Shown here piece by piece: positions 1 to 11,598 of a stretch of DNA of 64,000 nucleotides. The notes under the pieces were generated by a model. It did not search any database. It was not told the origin of the DNA and worked only from the letters and a program-made list of their open reading frames with translations. The position numbers were made by a program, and so were the translations under genes. The DNA comes from Castor canadensis (taxonomy: Eukaryota > Chordata > Mammalia > Rodentia > Castoridae): positions 160,329,583 to 160,393,582 of the forward strand of contig NC_133390.1 of NCBI RefSeq assembly GCF_047511655.1. The letters run 5' to 3'. How positions within the stretch are numbered: the stretch's first letter is position 1; each line of letters opens with the position of its first letter.

Positions 1-50
1 GGGTTAAATCCCCAGCACCACAAAAAGTAAACAAATAAATAAAATAAAGT
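1..50 (+). repeat. ID-like SINE, 3' end cut by window start
   Basis: The window opens in the 'ccccagcaccaca' end of a tRNA-derived SINE followed by an A-rich tail. Confidence 0.75.
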
Positions 51-152
51 CTAATGATATAGAGTACAAGCCTTTGTTCGCTCAGAAAATGAATACCTGG
101 AGGAGATACACGGATTCTTACAACCATGGAATGAGCTATCAAAAGTGGACTC

Positions 153-197
153 AAGTCCTGAGTTCAATCTCAAAATACTGCCAAAAAAAAAAAAAGT
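153..197 (+). repeat. ID-like SINE 3' fragment
   Basis: The segment 'cctgagttcaatctc' followed by a 13-base A run is the tail of the tRNA-derived SINE. Confidence 0.6.
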
Positions 198-1020
198 GGA
201 CTGTAGACCTAGGAAGGCCTATACCTAGCTGAATGGCACTGGGAAAAGCCTTGGGTAAAGCCTTTTCCCTTTCTGGGCCTCTATTTCTCTATCTGTAAAG
301 GGAAGAATTTAGGCAGAATGACCTTTTTGGGTCCCTGATAGGGCTGACATTTTGTATAATCCCAAAGCTCTCCATAAATGTAGTGCTTCACGTTTTTTGC
401 AAGGTGAGTGCTACACCTTGCCACCTCACACAGCCCTCATTGCAATCCTAAGGGGTCACTGGGTTCAAGGACTTATGGAGGTTACTCAGCAAGTCAACAG
501 GAGAGTGCAGCTGGTCTGACCCTGTGGACATGGGAGCCTCAGGCTTTTATTTCACCCTGCACTGTGTCCATTTAGCCACAAAAAGCTCACAGCGATTTCC
601 AGTGCTTCAAAACACTGCTTTGTTGTTGTTTTTTAAAAAAAGACAAAGAACAGTAAGAAAGTATTACCTTTCCAAACTACAAGCTGTCTTATTTTGTAGC
701 TTTCCCTGATGACCAGGGTTATATGTTATCTTTGGCTATGCCAGAATCTATTGACATCAGGCTACTACTCTGTGTAGGGGTAGAGTCAATCACTGTTGGT
801 TTGGGCAACACTGAAGACAACAAAAACAGAATGAAGTCAGCAAACAAAGAAGGCACATCCAGGAAGAACAAGCTGGAAGGGGTCAGATGCAGCTAGCACT
901 GAAACAGTTATGGCTAAAAGCTGCAGAAGTAGCCAGGGGACTAGCCAAGAAGCAGAGCACCTACAGCAAGCAGACCCATGTCCTCTCTTTTTACCTATAA
1001 ACATTGGCTAAATGAGCACT

Positions 1021-1258
1021 CATTACAGCACTTCACAATTTACAAAACACCTTCACATCTAACAGCTGGATTCTCATAATGAGACTGTAAAAATACTGGG
1101 GCAGAGGCATCACTGATATTACAGAGATGAAAAAACTGAGGCTTAAGAAGTGAAATTGACTGACAAAAATATCACAACTAATAAATGATATGGCTAGAAC
1201 TGAAACCCAAGCCTTCTGATCCCAAATGCTCACTCTATGCCCCGTATCATACTACCTC
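1021..1258 (+). repeat. MIR SINE
   Basis: The core 'gagatgaaaaaactgaggct' followed by a degenerate 'cacaactaataaatgatatg' track is the classic ancient MIR pattern. Confidence 0.6.
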
Positions 1259-1307
1259 TCCAGCCATCATAGATAAAGAGATCTGGGAGTGAAAAGAAGA
1301 GAAATTC

Positions 1308-1432
1308 AAGCAGGGTCCCAGTGGCTCACGTCTATAATCTTAGCTACTCAGAAGGCAGAGATCAGGAGGATCACGGTTCAAAGTCAGCCCAGGCGAGTGG
1401 CTCAAGGAAAAAAAAAAAAAACAAAAAAAACA
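1308..1432 (+). repeat. B1-like / dimeric SINE
   Basis: The left part reads 'ggctcacgtctataatctta', then 'ggaggatcacggttcaaag'. A short ID-like piece 'gagtggctcaagg' and an A-rich tail end the element. Confidence 0.8.
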
Positions 1433-2108
1433 GGGAAATTTAGCAAACTATCTCGTCACCTCCATTCCAAGAGGACCTCGTTAACTCTGGTTCTAAATTA
1501 CACTGAGCAGTTACCATAAGGCCACATGCTCTAGGATTAAATCCTGATACATAGGTAATAACAAGAAAGCAGGGACTTGGTCACCCATTATTCAACTGAA
1601 TAAGGGAGACAAAGTCTGTAAACATATCACTACAGCTCAGGGCTGCATACACATAAGCCTGTGAATTGGACAAACTCAAAGGCAGTCTCTCAGCGTAAGC
1701 ACCAGTCATTTTAGGTCAGGTTGTAGGGACAGGGCTGTTCAGTGCATTATAGAATTGTTTAGTAACATCCTTGGCCTCCAAACTAGATGGCAGAAGTACC
1801 CTCTCTCCAACAGTTGTAACAACCAAAAATGCCTCCAGATAATGCCAAATGTCCTCTGTGGGGAAGACAATTGAGCAACTGCTCAAAGGTTTACAGTGGC
1901 TTAGGGCAAAGGTCAGTCAATGCAGGCTGTGGGTGCTCAGACAAAAGTAATATTTGAAGGGTAGATAAAATTCCTATAGGTGAGGATGAAAGAATAAAAA
2001 TAATAATTCCAGGAAGAGAAGATAACTTAAAGATAAGGAGAAAAGAAAGCACAAGGTCTGCTGGAAAATGTTCCACTTTGGCAAGAGCAGAGGATTCCTG
2101 TTCGAAAT

Positions 2109-2686
2109 AAGAGATAAGGCTAACCGGCCCAAAAGACCAAAAATCATATGTTCTCCTTCATATGCGGACATTAGATCAAGGGCAAACACAACAAGGGGAT
2201 TGGACTTTGATCACATGATAAGGCGAGAGCACACAAGGGAGGTATGAGGATAGGTATGACACCCAAAAAACTAGATAGCATTTGTTGTCCTTAATGTAGA
2301 GAAATTAATGCAGATACTTTAAAGCGACTGAGGCCAATAGGAGAAGGGGACCAGGAACTAGAGAAAAGGTTAGTTCAAGAAGAATTAATTTAGAAGGTAA
2401 CACACATGTACAGGAAAGCAATGCGAGTCAACTCCCTGAATAGCTATCCTTATCTCAACTAGCAAAAACCCTTGTTCCTTCCTATTATTGCTTATACTCT
2501 CTCTTCAACAAAATTAGAGATAAGGGCAAAATAGTTTCTGCCTGGTAGCGAGGGGTTGTGGGGATAAGGGAGGGAGCAGGGGGATAAGGATGGGGTGGGG
2601 GAGGGGGAAGGGGAGAGAAATGACCCAAACATTGTATGTACATATGAATAAAATAAAAAAAAAATTAAAAAAAGAGATAAGGCTAA
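2109..2686 (+). mobile_element. LINE-1 3' end with target-site duplications
   Basis: The 3' end of LINE-1 (last ORF2 codons plus 3' UTR) runs from 2124 to 2671 and ends in an A-rich tail after a G-rich tract at about 2558-2615. It is flanked by a perfect 15-bp duplication, aagagataaggctaa, at 2109-2123 and 2672-2686. The severe 5' truncation and intact duplication indicate a target-primed insertion. The same 3' UTR occurs at 17.7-18.3 kb and 29.5-30.9 kb. Confidence 0.93.
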
Positions 2687-2796
2687 AAATGACAGCTAGA
2701 GACTGGTCATGGATGGCTATCTATCAACTAACTTATTTGTAATGATGTAGACAACACCACAAAATGTAACACAAATGTTTAATAGAACACAAATCA

Positions 2797-3004
2797 CAGC
2801 AGGGAGTGGTGGTTAACACCTGTAATACCAGTTACTTAGGAGGTGGAAGCAGGAAGACTGGGAGTTGAAGGACAGCCTGGGCAGTTAGTAAGACCCTATG
2901 TCAAAAACAAAATAAGAACAAAAACACTAGGGGTATAGCTCAAGTGGTAGTTTGCCTATTAAGCATAAGGCCCTGGATTCACTCCCCAGCACTGAAAAAA
3001 AAAA
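2797..3004 (+). repeat. Dimeric B1 + ID-like SINE
   Basis: The B1-like half ('ggtggttaacacctgtaata') is followed by an A-rich linker, an ID-like half ('gtatagctcaagtggtag') and a poly(A) tail. Confidence 0.85.
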
Positions 3005-4159
3005 GTATAAAAATCACAGCAGCTATATTTCTGTGCACCCCATCTTGCCAAGAAGAGATCAGTTATTGTTTTGTTTTTAAACCTCCAACAGGTAATTCTT
3101 AAATGCAGCTAGGTCTAAGAACCACTGGTCTACAGTAATGCCCTCATCCTCTGGTGAGGAAAGAGACAGAAAATTTAAGTGATTTGCCTAAATTGACACA
3201 GCAAGATGGGGGTGGGTGAAGATTAGCAGCTGGACTCCCAGCCCAGGTTCTGAAAGATATTCCAGAGCACTGAGCTAAATTCCATACTTCCATCTATGAG
3301 AAGCACAATTATCTGATGAATTGGCTCTTTAAATTTTGTTAGGGTTAAAGCCTGAATTAATCTAATCCAATACTATTGACTTAAGTATCCCCTTAAGTGT
3401 CTAGGGCAATGGATGTTGGTTTCGTTGCTGTCTCCTGGGGCCCTTAGGAAAGCAATGGATCTCAGGAGACTCCCCAGGAAGCCAGGTAAACAAACAAAAC
3501 CACCCAGCTTCATAGAAAAAACGAAGACTTAAAATACAGCTCACTCAGATTTTTTCACTGCATAAAGAAAAATCTGGATACTCTCAGAGATGGTATCCCC
3601 CTACACATATAGGCAAATAAATGGCAGGTAGAGTGCAAGGCAGCTGCTGAGGCATGCTCACAGACTCCCATTCTAACAGGAACATCCCATAAAATAGGCC
3701 CACCTTCCTATTGTGTCACTGCTGGGTTGTAGAGCTGGTGATAAATGACAGACTTGCAGATACTGACAAACTGGAAATCTGAGTCTACCCTATATACTCA
3801 TTTTTTTCACTCCAGGGTCCTGGTACAAATAACTGCTAGAACAAAGCAATTCCTATCAAGGGGCCTTCCTGTTAATTCCAGACACCCAACAGTAAATGAA
3901 GCTGTCTGACATGGAGGTCATACTAAAGTAACTCTAGCAGCAGAAGCACAACTGTCTGCCTTACACTCTAGAAGGATGCAGCTCAGGATAATAGGAAAGC
4001 TACTGCTGGCAAGGCCCTGGTCTTGGTATGAGCTCTTAGATGAGCTCTGGGTTCCCACCAGCTGTAAGGCACAATCCTGGAAAACAATTTGTTCCTTAGT
4101 ACAGTTTGAATGAGGTAAAGGACAAACAAGAGCACTAAAATGCAGTATTTAATACACAT

Positions 4160-4372
4160 ATTAGCCAAATTTATTGCATACTATGCCAGGTATCATGATA
4201 AGCATTTTAACCATTCATTGTTTCATCTTCCCAACACATTTATAAGCTAGGTATTGTAATCCTCCCCATTTTACAAATAAAGAAACTGAGACTCAGAGAG
4301 GTTTTGTAATTTGCCAAAGGCTAGAAAGCAGCAGAGCAAGGGTTTGAATCTAAGTAGTCTGCATTCAGAGCT
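4160..4372 (+). repeat. MIR SINE
   Basis: The core 'attttacaaataaagaaact' and 'gagactcagagaggt' match the MIR consensus. Confidence 0.7.
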
Positions 4373-4435
4373 TGCAGAAGCCTCTATTAGCAACTTTTCC
4401 CACTTGATGTCATCTGATCATTAATTCTTCTATTT

Positions 4436-4525
4436 CTTTTTCTTTTTTTTTTTGGCAATACTAGGCTTTGAACTCTAGTTCAAATGGCAGGTGCTCTACC
4501 ATTTAAGCCACACCCACAGCCCTCT
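4436..4525 (-). repeat. ID-like SINE (antisense)
   Basis: A T-rich head and 'ggcaggtgctctaccattta' mark the reverse complement of the tRNA-derived SINE. Confidence 0.85.
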
Positions 4526-4921
4526 TCTACTTATTTTCTCAGCTGTTGGTGTCTGAAGTTTACCAGGAATTTAATGATCAAAGAATTTTGAAAACCGAAA
4601 AGCACCAAAGTTTAGGTGTTAATACTATTACTTTAATAGGGCAGACCAGTACCTACCTAAGGGTTTGAAAAAGCAATCTACCTGTGGGCTGTCTAATCAC
4701 CCAAAGTTACGTTTTAGTCAACACACTGGTTAAAACCATCCCAATACAATGACTTAAAAGAAACAGTATTTTCCAGAGTTGAAGAGTAGCAGGAGAGGCC
4801 CTGTTCTGAGCTTTCTGACTGCAGGGATAAAGAAACAATAATCGGATCCTCTCTTCTCTTAGCTAAGTTTAATGTACAATGGCTGTGGAGCTAAGATCTC
4901 ACAATTTTAAACAAACATTCA

Positions 4922-4992
4922 ATTTTTTTTTCTCAAGGTCGCACGTATGCTAGAAATACACTCTTACCACTGGGCTATACTACCAACCCCAT
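4922..4992 (-). repeat. ID-like SINE (antisense, diverged)
   Basis: A T run is followed by a degenerate reversed body ending 'ccactgggctatactaccaa'. Confidence 0.6.
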
Positions 4993-5822
4993 TCAACTTT
5001 TAACCATGAGTTGAAATTTTAGTCTTAAGCATCTAAAAGCACTATAAGGATACAAGTGTCATCTCTAATGAAGTGCTTAAAAAGCAGATGATAATTCTGG
5101 AAAGATTACAGCAATTATTAGTTAAAGGAAAAACTGACATGATTTCCAATCTTAAATTATCATTAGAAATGGGAAGCAATTTATGAGCTACATACAATTT
5201 TCCTTACTCTGATTCATTGGATTTATGAACTGATAGGTCATTACACTAATAGCTCCCCCCAAATGATAACTATTACCCAAAAACTTGAAACAGCAACAGT
5301 ATCTTCTTTAAAAAGATACTGCAAAATATGTAACAAAAGATCTTAATAAGTAACAAAATCAAATATGAAGAATGGTTTTATCAGGAATCTATTTTTAATC
5401 AATTGAAAAAAACAGACTGTAGGTTATGGGCATTTTTAGGTGAAGGGAATTCATCAAATTAACATGGCCAAAGCCTGAGGGAAGCACCCCCTCTACTTTG
5501 GAAATTAATCTTCATTTACTATAGTAAGGCTGGAAAAGATGCAAAGTAGCACCTCCATAGGAAAAGTTGGGGAGAACACTACTCTTATCATACATTCTCC
5601 TTATATGCAGGGAGATCTCAGGCTCCATATCAAGCTGAATAGCACAGTCTGTTTGGTACTGTAATTAGTGTTTACATGGAACCCTCTTCAGCCATTAACA
5701 ACAAATATTTACTTACGATTGATATGTTAAACTCTGTCAGGCACTACAGGAAACTTCACAGAATTTTCAGTCAACTGTACCATCCCTCTCACTGAAGAAA
5801 TAAGGTCAAAAGATATAATACC

Positions 5823-5906
5823 ACTTTGTGTGTGTGTTGTTTGGGATCAAACCCAGGGCCTTGGGTATGCTGAGCACATGCTGTACCACCTATAGCCCCA
5901 GCTCAA
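5823..5906 (-). repeat. ID-like SINE (antisense)
   Basis: The reversed body 'gggatcaaacccagggcctt' continues to 'gccccagctc'. Confidence 0.7.
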
Positions 5907-6501
5907 GACCACCCATTTTTTTACAACACTTAACCATCCTCCATATATCAGTTAATATCACATAAAAAATATGAGAACCAAAGGCAAAATTATAGGTAAA
6001 TGGTTTAAGTATAATAGAATTAGCACTGTGGTTAAAGACAGTAATTTTTCATTTACCCAAAGAAAGTCCTGAAAGTTGGCAAATACAGGTAAGTTTTTGT
6101 GTGCTATTTTCAAACAGAAAAGTAGAGAAGTTGTAGCTTTCAGAATAGATGACATCTTTTTCTGCATTAAGCCCAAAATATTAACCTTCAGACTTCAGAG
6201 TCCTCCTTTCTTTATTGATGTACCCCTTCCTTTCTTTTTGCATATCTAGGCTTGTCAGAAAAGTTTCCCTCAGAATCATTCATTTGGCTTTTTCTTTCCC
6301 TCTTTCCTTCTTGCCTGAATTTGCTCAAGTGTCTATTATCAGCCAAGCAGAGAGCTAGGCCCTCTCTGTCATCAGACAGCAAGCTTTAGCAGAGGCTTTG
6401 TATTTCCAAAAGCTATTAGCATCTGGCATAGAGCAGACACTAAAAATATTTTTAATCCATTAATATTAATATTTTAGCCTATTAACAAGTCTTTAAAAAG
6501 A

Positions 6502-6605
6502 CTTTTCTTTCCTTTTTTGGGGGGAAGAGAACAGCACGGGGCTTGAACTCAGGGCCTCATGCTTGCTAGGCAGGCGCACCACCACTTGATCCACTCCACA
6601 AACCC
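6502..6605 (-). repeat. ID-like SINE (antisense), left arm of an inverted pair
   Basis: The reversed SINE includes 'cttgaactcagggcctcatg' and 'gcttgctaggcaggcgcacc'. It faces a sense copy only 29 bp away. Confidence 0.88.
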
Positions 6606-6634
6606 TTTTTCTTTCCTTTTTAAAATATAAAACC

Positions 6635-6731
6635 AGGGGCTGGTGGAGTGGCTCAAGTGGTAGAGCACCTGCCTAGCAAGCAAGAGGCCCTAAGTTCAAA
6701 CTTCAGTGCAGCCAAAATAAATTAATAAAAT
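6635..6731 (+). repeat. ID-like SINE (sense), right arm of an inverted pair
   Basis: The full-length unit has 'gtggctcaagtggtagagca', 'cctgcctagcaagcaagagg' and an A-rich tail. Confidence 0.92.
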
Positions 6732-8394
6732 ACAAAACAAGTATGTGCATAATTCAAAAAATAACATAGAAAGGTATAAAGTAAAAAGTGAAGTTTCCAA
6801 CTCCCTAAATCCTATTCTTTAAGAAGCTTCATTTATGTGGAGAAACTGTGTACATAATCTGCTGCCTCCCAAAGGCCCTTTTCAATAGTCACTATTATAA
6901 ATATCCTGTATTGGTACACAGTAAAACTGTGATCACTCTGTTACCATCTGCGGCAGTCAGCCACATAAGGCAAAGAATGTAAAAATGGATCTCACATGCA
7001 CTTAAGGATAGACTAAACAACCATAAGCCTCTGGCCACACTACTGCAACATGCACATAAAAACTTCCCTGTAGGCTTAAGCAGCATCCACTGTTTGGAAT
7101 AAACAGGCTTCTTGATGCAAGACATTTTATGTGCAAATTTTCAGAAAAAACAGAGTGGACTGAGAGGCCTGTGAGTGGTGGGTGATGATTAAAAGCTGAA
7201 TCTAAAGGGAGGGACAGGCCTCCTGGTGCTTACCACAGGCTGTGTTCTTACACTGAGTGTGTAAAAAGAGGAGGAAAAGTAAACTTACCCCATATATGCC
7301 TCAGCCCAGGCCCTGTGCCTGTTCTGTATTGTGAATGAGGAGACACAGGAAAAGGAAAAATAAAAAAGGGAGGAGGGAAAGAGAAATTGAAGGGCAAGAG
7401 GATGACCAGAAGGGCAGCAAAAGAACATCACCCTTTGAGTAACGAAAATGAGCAGTGGAAATTCGCTGAGTTTTTTTCTAAGGGTCTACTATGAGCCAGG
7501 CATTTGGGGCTGCAAAGATGGTCCCCGACCTCTAAGGGATAAGACAAGGCCTCTACCCTGCTGTGTGTGTGTTTAATTCCAATTGGAAAAAATCAAGGAG
7601 GGAAGGCTTCATAGAGAAGGGGGTAATTTAGTGGAGCCTTTGAAGTGTGGAGGAGGACTTGCCTAGGGAGAAAAAAGCAGTATGAGCTAGTTATTATAAA
7701 AACATTAACATATTTTTATAGCTGTTATTTGAGACTTCAAATCAAAGCAAGCTTCTTAGATTCAGCACCACTGTGTCAATGACCTTTTCTCTTAAACATC
7801 GAAATATTCAAGACCAGTGTTGGAGCAGAGCCAGAAAGTCCCAAAATGAGGTGAGTGCTGGCTAAATCTGCTCTGTCACCTCCAAGTCTAACCAGCCCAT
7901 CCAGCCCAGAAATGGTCTCCTGGCAGCTAGGAAAAGAAGATATAATAATTATACCCTCCGGGGGTCAGGCTGGGGAGGAAATGTGGAAGTAGGCAGGTGA
8001 AGCTTACTTTCTGCCAGTAAGCCACCAGGGAGAGCTTCCCTGCCTCCTGAGCCATGAGACTGCTAGTCTATGTATGACAGGGAGGCGAGCGCTGCAGAAA
8101 ATATCCTCCATGAGAAAGAAGGGAGGGGGAAGCACTGGACTGGGGGACGCTGAGGTACTAGGTGAGATGATCGCAATAAAACGCTTTGCAAGATCCCTGA
8201 CACGCAAGCGCTGGATGAACGCCAGCTCTTATTAATATCGCTATTATTAATATCGTAACTCCTCAATTGTGCTCTGACAAGAAGACACTCCATTGGCAGC
8301 CCATTTTCATGACGATTAAGGGCAACTCTGGAGATGACAAGTGTATTTAAAAGAATTTTTAGAGGCAGGAGCTCAAATTCGAACAGCACTAGCC

Positions 8395-8515
8395 GTGAGA
8401 GCCCAAGCCCCGGAGTTCCAGTACTGGCCATGCCACTTGTCAGCCCGTGACCTTGGACACGCCATTCCACCGCTCCGTGCCTCAGTTTCCTCGGCTGAGA
8501 AGTGGGGGCTAAGCA
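8395..8515 (+). repeat. MIR SINE next to the NDRG3 CpG island
   Basis: The track 'gtgaccttggacacgccatt' followed by 'gcctcagtttcctcggctga' matches the MIR core. The copy has become CpG-rich at the island edge. Confidence 0.7.
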
Positions 8516-9200
8516 GCCCCTTCCCCAACAGAGGGTGCCTTCTGGGGTTCCGGAGCGGCACGGCACGTTCAGGCCCCCTCTTGTAAGTCCCCGGGGCTGC
8601 GGGGCGGTCGAGGCGGACGGATGCCCGGCCCGAGGATCGCCGAGCTCCGCCGCCTGAAGAGAGCGAGCAGGAAAGCGGGGTGAGGCCTGCAGGCGGTCCC
8701 TGGGACCGAGGGGGTCCGCGCCGGGGGATGGTTCGACCCCGCCGCCTGCACTCTGTGGCCTGGAGGGCAGGCGCGGGGAGCGACCGAGGGAGGACGGGCA
8801 GACCCAGGTCCAGCTGGCGGGGCACAGGGCGCCAGGGCTCCGGAGGCGCCTGGCAGCTCGGACCCGGGGCTCGGGGACCAGGTCGAGAACTCAGGGAGGA
8901 GCGACGCCCCCGCAAGCCGCGCCGCCCGCCCCCAGCAGGCTGGGCTGAGGCGCTCACTCACCTGAGGCGCCAGCAGTCAGCACAACAGCAACAGTGGCGG
9001 CGGCGGCAGCAGTAGAGGCGAGGGGCGGGAGAGGCGCTGCGAGAGCGCAGGCGCACTGGGGACACGAGACCGCGCATGCGCACCGCACCCGAGCGCCTCG
9101 GAAACTACCGTGGTGGTGGTCGGGCTGGGAGGGGTTGACGGCGCCATCTTGGATGTAGTCTTTCTTGCCGCGGAGTATTCTGGGAGGATAATCTCGGCCC
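8500..9200 (-). promoter_or_regulatory. NDRG3: NDRG3 CpG-island promoter
   Basis: The stretch is GC-rich and dense in CpG, unlike its surroundings. It contains NRF1-type sites GCGCAGGCGC (9045-9054) and GCGCATGCGC (9072-9081), a GC box GGGGCGGG near 9022, and a YY1-type GCCATCTTGG (9143-9152) whose minus strand reads AAGATGGCGCC, a layout typical just downstream of transcription starts. No TATA box is apparent. A broadly expressed, TATA-less promoter reading leftwards is inferred; the exact start site is not visible. Confidence 0.75.
8962..9160 (-). other. NDRG3: NDRG3 exon 1 (5' UTR; 5' end approximate)
   Basis: The minus strand reads GCGCCTCAG|GTGAGTG at the splice donor, with the GT at 8961-8960. 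Upstream of it is a GC-rich leader with runs of CCG and CTG triplets. The exon contains no start of a recognisable long protein, which agrees with NDRG3 translation beginning in exon 2. An upstream ORF of 56 codons starts at the ATG inside the YY1 motif (9147) and stops at 8977. The gene name depends on its position next to DSN1 and on promoter orientation. NDRG3 encodes an NDRG-family protein with an alpha/beta-hydrolase fold, implicated in lactate/hypoxia signalling. Confidence 0.65.
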
Positions 9201-10690
9201 TAGAGCTGCCAGGAAGGGGGCGTAGTGAGTGCTCACTCTGCACAGCCTCCTCCCCTTCCTCTGAGTTTCGTCTTTAGGAAGCCCCAAGGGTCTTAATAGG
9301 GCAGCCTCCTATCAAGACGCTGAAAGCCACATTCGAGATCACATGCACCAGCGCATGGCACCTGCGAGGAGCTCAGTGAAATTTTCAGAAATGAACACAA
9401 TAACTTCAGAACTAGAATTACAACTCAGGGCTCCTGATTCACACTCATCCCTTCCCACAGTGATTGCACATATTAAGCATAACGACTCAAAAATTCAACA
9501 CCAAATTTACATAACATAGTATCTTCCCCTACGGAGCTTATTTATTAATCTAAGTATTAATTGATCACTAAGTATCAATGATTATTCTCAGGGTAAATGT
9601 AACAAACAGCCAAACATCTTAAAGGACGGTGATAATACTGTAATTCATCAGACACAATTCCTGAACGAAATTTGGGTAGAGGAAAACAATTAAGCACAGC
9701 CCTTTATTATACAATTTATGTTTCTTCGTTAACATTTACTGAGTGCCAGGTTGGTTTTTAGCTCACCCTCCACTACCATCTATATGTCCTTGGTTAATTA
9801 GGTCTCTCCGCACCTGAGTGCCTCATCCATAGAGATAAATAAGAACTAAATGATGCTTGGACCTCGGTATTATTTTTCTATGTTCTATCGTATTTAGCTG
9901 TTAAGACACCAAACACACCTCTATTCTCAAGTTTGAACAAATATTTATTTAATAAACAAAATATGCAATATGATGTAATAAACTGAGGGAAGGTATAATC
10001 CCCCTGAAGAGGTGATTCTATCCCCACTTTACAGGTGAGGAAACTCAGTAAGACTCCCTCCATGCTTTACACTGTTTTCTCTCTGCCTCTGAAACAGTAG
10101 GCACTTAACACCATTCCTGACAAATGCTGGGATTCCTTGAGATTGATTGAAATGTCCCTATTTGCTCTATTCTGTTGAATTTCATCCATTCTCATCTTCA
10201 ATAATTACACATAACTCTCAAATTTTCTCTCTAATCCAAGACTTTACTGCCCAGTTCTCCACCTGTGTGTATGAGACCGGCTGAATTGTCTACCTGTTAT
10301 GTCTGATTGAACGGTCAGCGTTCCCATCTCACTTCCACCCACTTGTTTAAGCCATCAGCCTCAGCAGCAAACTGATACCACCATTCTAAGCCTTATAGCA
10401 TCCTTGCAATATAAATTCCATCATTCTTCTAACCTTACAGATACAAGAAGTTAAATAACTTTTTCTCAGTCCCAGAAATGGTAGGGTGGGTTTTTAATAC
10501 ATAGTTTTCAGGCTTACTATGATCCAGACATTAAGAACAATGTAGGCCGTGCCCCTTCCCCATCCACTTAACATTAACCTAGACAAGTTGTGTCATTTCT
10601 TACCTCAACTACAGAGGGAGATTAACTGTTCTTGCAGATCCACACCTTGCTTGCTTTTACTACCCACAAAGCAACTAGAGTGACTTTTGA
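9201..10690. other. NDRG3-DSN1 intergenic sequence, left part
   Basis: AT-rich sequence lies between the NDRG3 promoter and the nearest SINE. I see no gene, RNA or clear repeat apart from a possible MIR scrap near 10020-10060 ('actttacaggtgaggaaact'). Confidence 0.5.
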
Positions 10691-10699
10691 AAAATAAAG

Positions 10700-10790
10700 T
10701 TCTGGGACTGCAGTGCATCTCAGCGGCAGAACACTCACCTAGCATGTGCAAGGCCCTGGGTTTGATTTCCAGTACTATAAAAAAATAAAA
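10700..10790 (+). repeat. ID-like SINE
   Basis: The body runs from 'agcggcagaacactcaccta' to 'ccagtactataaaaaaataa'. Confidence 0.8.
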
Positions 10791-10799
10791 GCAATCTAA

Positions 10800-11010
10800 G
10801 GGGCCAAGTGTAGTGGTGTATGTCTATAATCCCAGTTACTCAAAAGACAGAGATAGGAAGATCAAGGTTCAAGGCCAGCCAGGGCAAAACATTAGTGAGA
10901 CCCCATCTCAATCAATCAAGCTGGTGTGGTGGTACACACCTGTCCTCTCAGGCAGGAAACATAAGTAGCAGGATCATGGTCAAGGCCAGCCAAGTCATAA
11001 AAATGAGACC
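10800..11010 (+). repeat. Tandem B1-like SINE
   Basis: Two B1-like halves occur in a row ('gtctataatcccagttactc', then 'ggtggtacacacctgtcctc'), each with 'aggccagcca'. Confidence 0.8.
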
Positions 11011-11494
11011 TGATTTTGATGTATCCCAATGATTTCCAATGAGTAAACAATGCTCAATGCTCCTGGACCTAAAATCACCTAGAAAACCAGTCTCATGCTT
11101 TTATGGCCAGAACCTAATGTGATCCCTAAAATGTTTCATTAAACTTGGTCCTAGATGACTTTGGTTTGTTTCAAAACCTGGAAAACATCTTCACAAGATG
11201 AAGATTTCTGATCATGAAGGATATTTAAAACAATGGGCCACTGGTTCTGAAGATCATTTCAAAAAGAAAGTTTCAAGCATTTTATACATTTCTGGAAAAA
11301 GTATCTCTACAGTATCTTTTGGATTCATAAATTCCATCACTCAGTAAACATCAAAGTGCTCTGCAGTCAGTCAGCTATGCACATGGGCAATGAGACAGAA
11401 CTTCCCAGCTCAGACTCTACACGGTCACCACATGCTGGGGCATTCTTCTCAGTGTTCTCCTCTGATCACCTCATGGCAGAAAGGCTGGGTAAGA
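10990..11494 (-). other. DSN1: DSN1 3' UTR (3' limit uncertain)
   Basis: Sequence follows the TGA at 11495-11497. No canonical AATAAA is obvious on the minus strand close by. Weak variants exist (TATAAA near 11281-11287, ATTAAA near 10492-10497), so the cleavage site is unresolved. The left boundary given here is only the edge of the SINE cluster. Confidence 0.4.
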
Positions 11495-11598
11495 TCACTG
11501 ACAAGATCCAGAGCACTGTGTGGAAGGGGGGCTCTGTAGGTGAAGTCTGAGCAGTTTTCTAGCAGGTGAAGAATCTGATTGTTGCATGCTTCTCTTCT
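11495..11598 (-). CDS. DSN1: DSN1 coding exon 10 (last)
   Basis: The acceptor TTTGCAG|AG is at 11600-11599. It encodes EKRSMQQ...ARKLL...GSCQ and stops at 11497-11495. A six-C run (minus strand) lies in the reading frame near 11526-11531; the frame is intact across it and reaches the expected short C-terminus. Confidence 0.95.

Larger units (their letters stand above)
1..8961 (-). other. NDRG3: NDRG3 intron 1 (partial), no coding exon seen
   Basis: The interval lies downstream, on the minus strand, of the splice donor at 8960-8961 and is read as NDRG3 first intron. I searched it for the second exon that should carry the start codon and saw nothing resembling it, so intron 1 continues beyond the window. 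It holds MIR-type SINEs, ID-like and dimeric SINEs, one young LINE-1 3' end and otherwise unremarkable AT-rich sequence. Short open frames here look like chance. The assignment rests on synteny with DSN1 plus the promoter at 8.5-9.15 kb, not on NDRG3 protein sequence. Confidence 0.7.

Noticed and set aside
8063-8957. Minus- and plus-strand frames of 110-194 codons around the NDRG3 promoter
   Set aside because: CpG-island composition lowers stop-codon frequency; they overlap each other in several frames and cover a MIR repeat.
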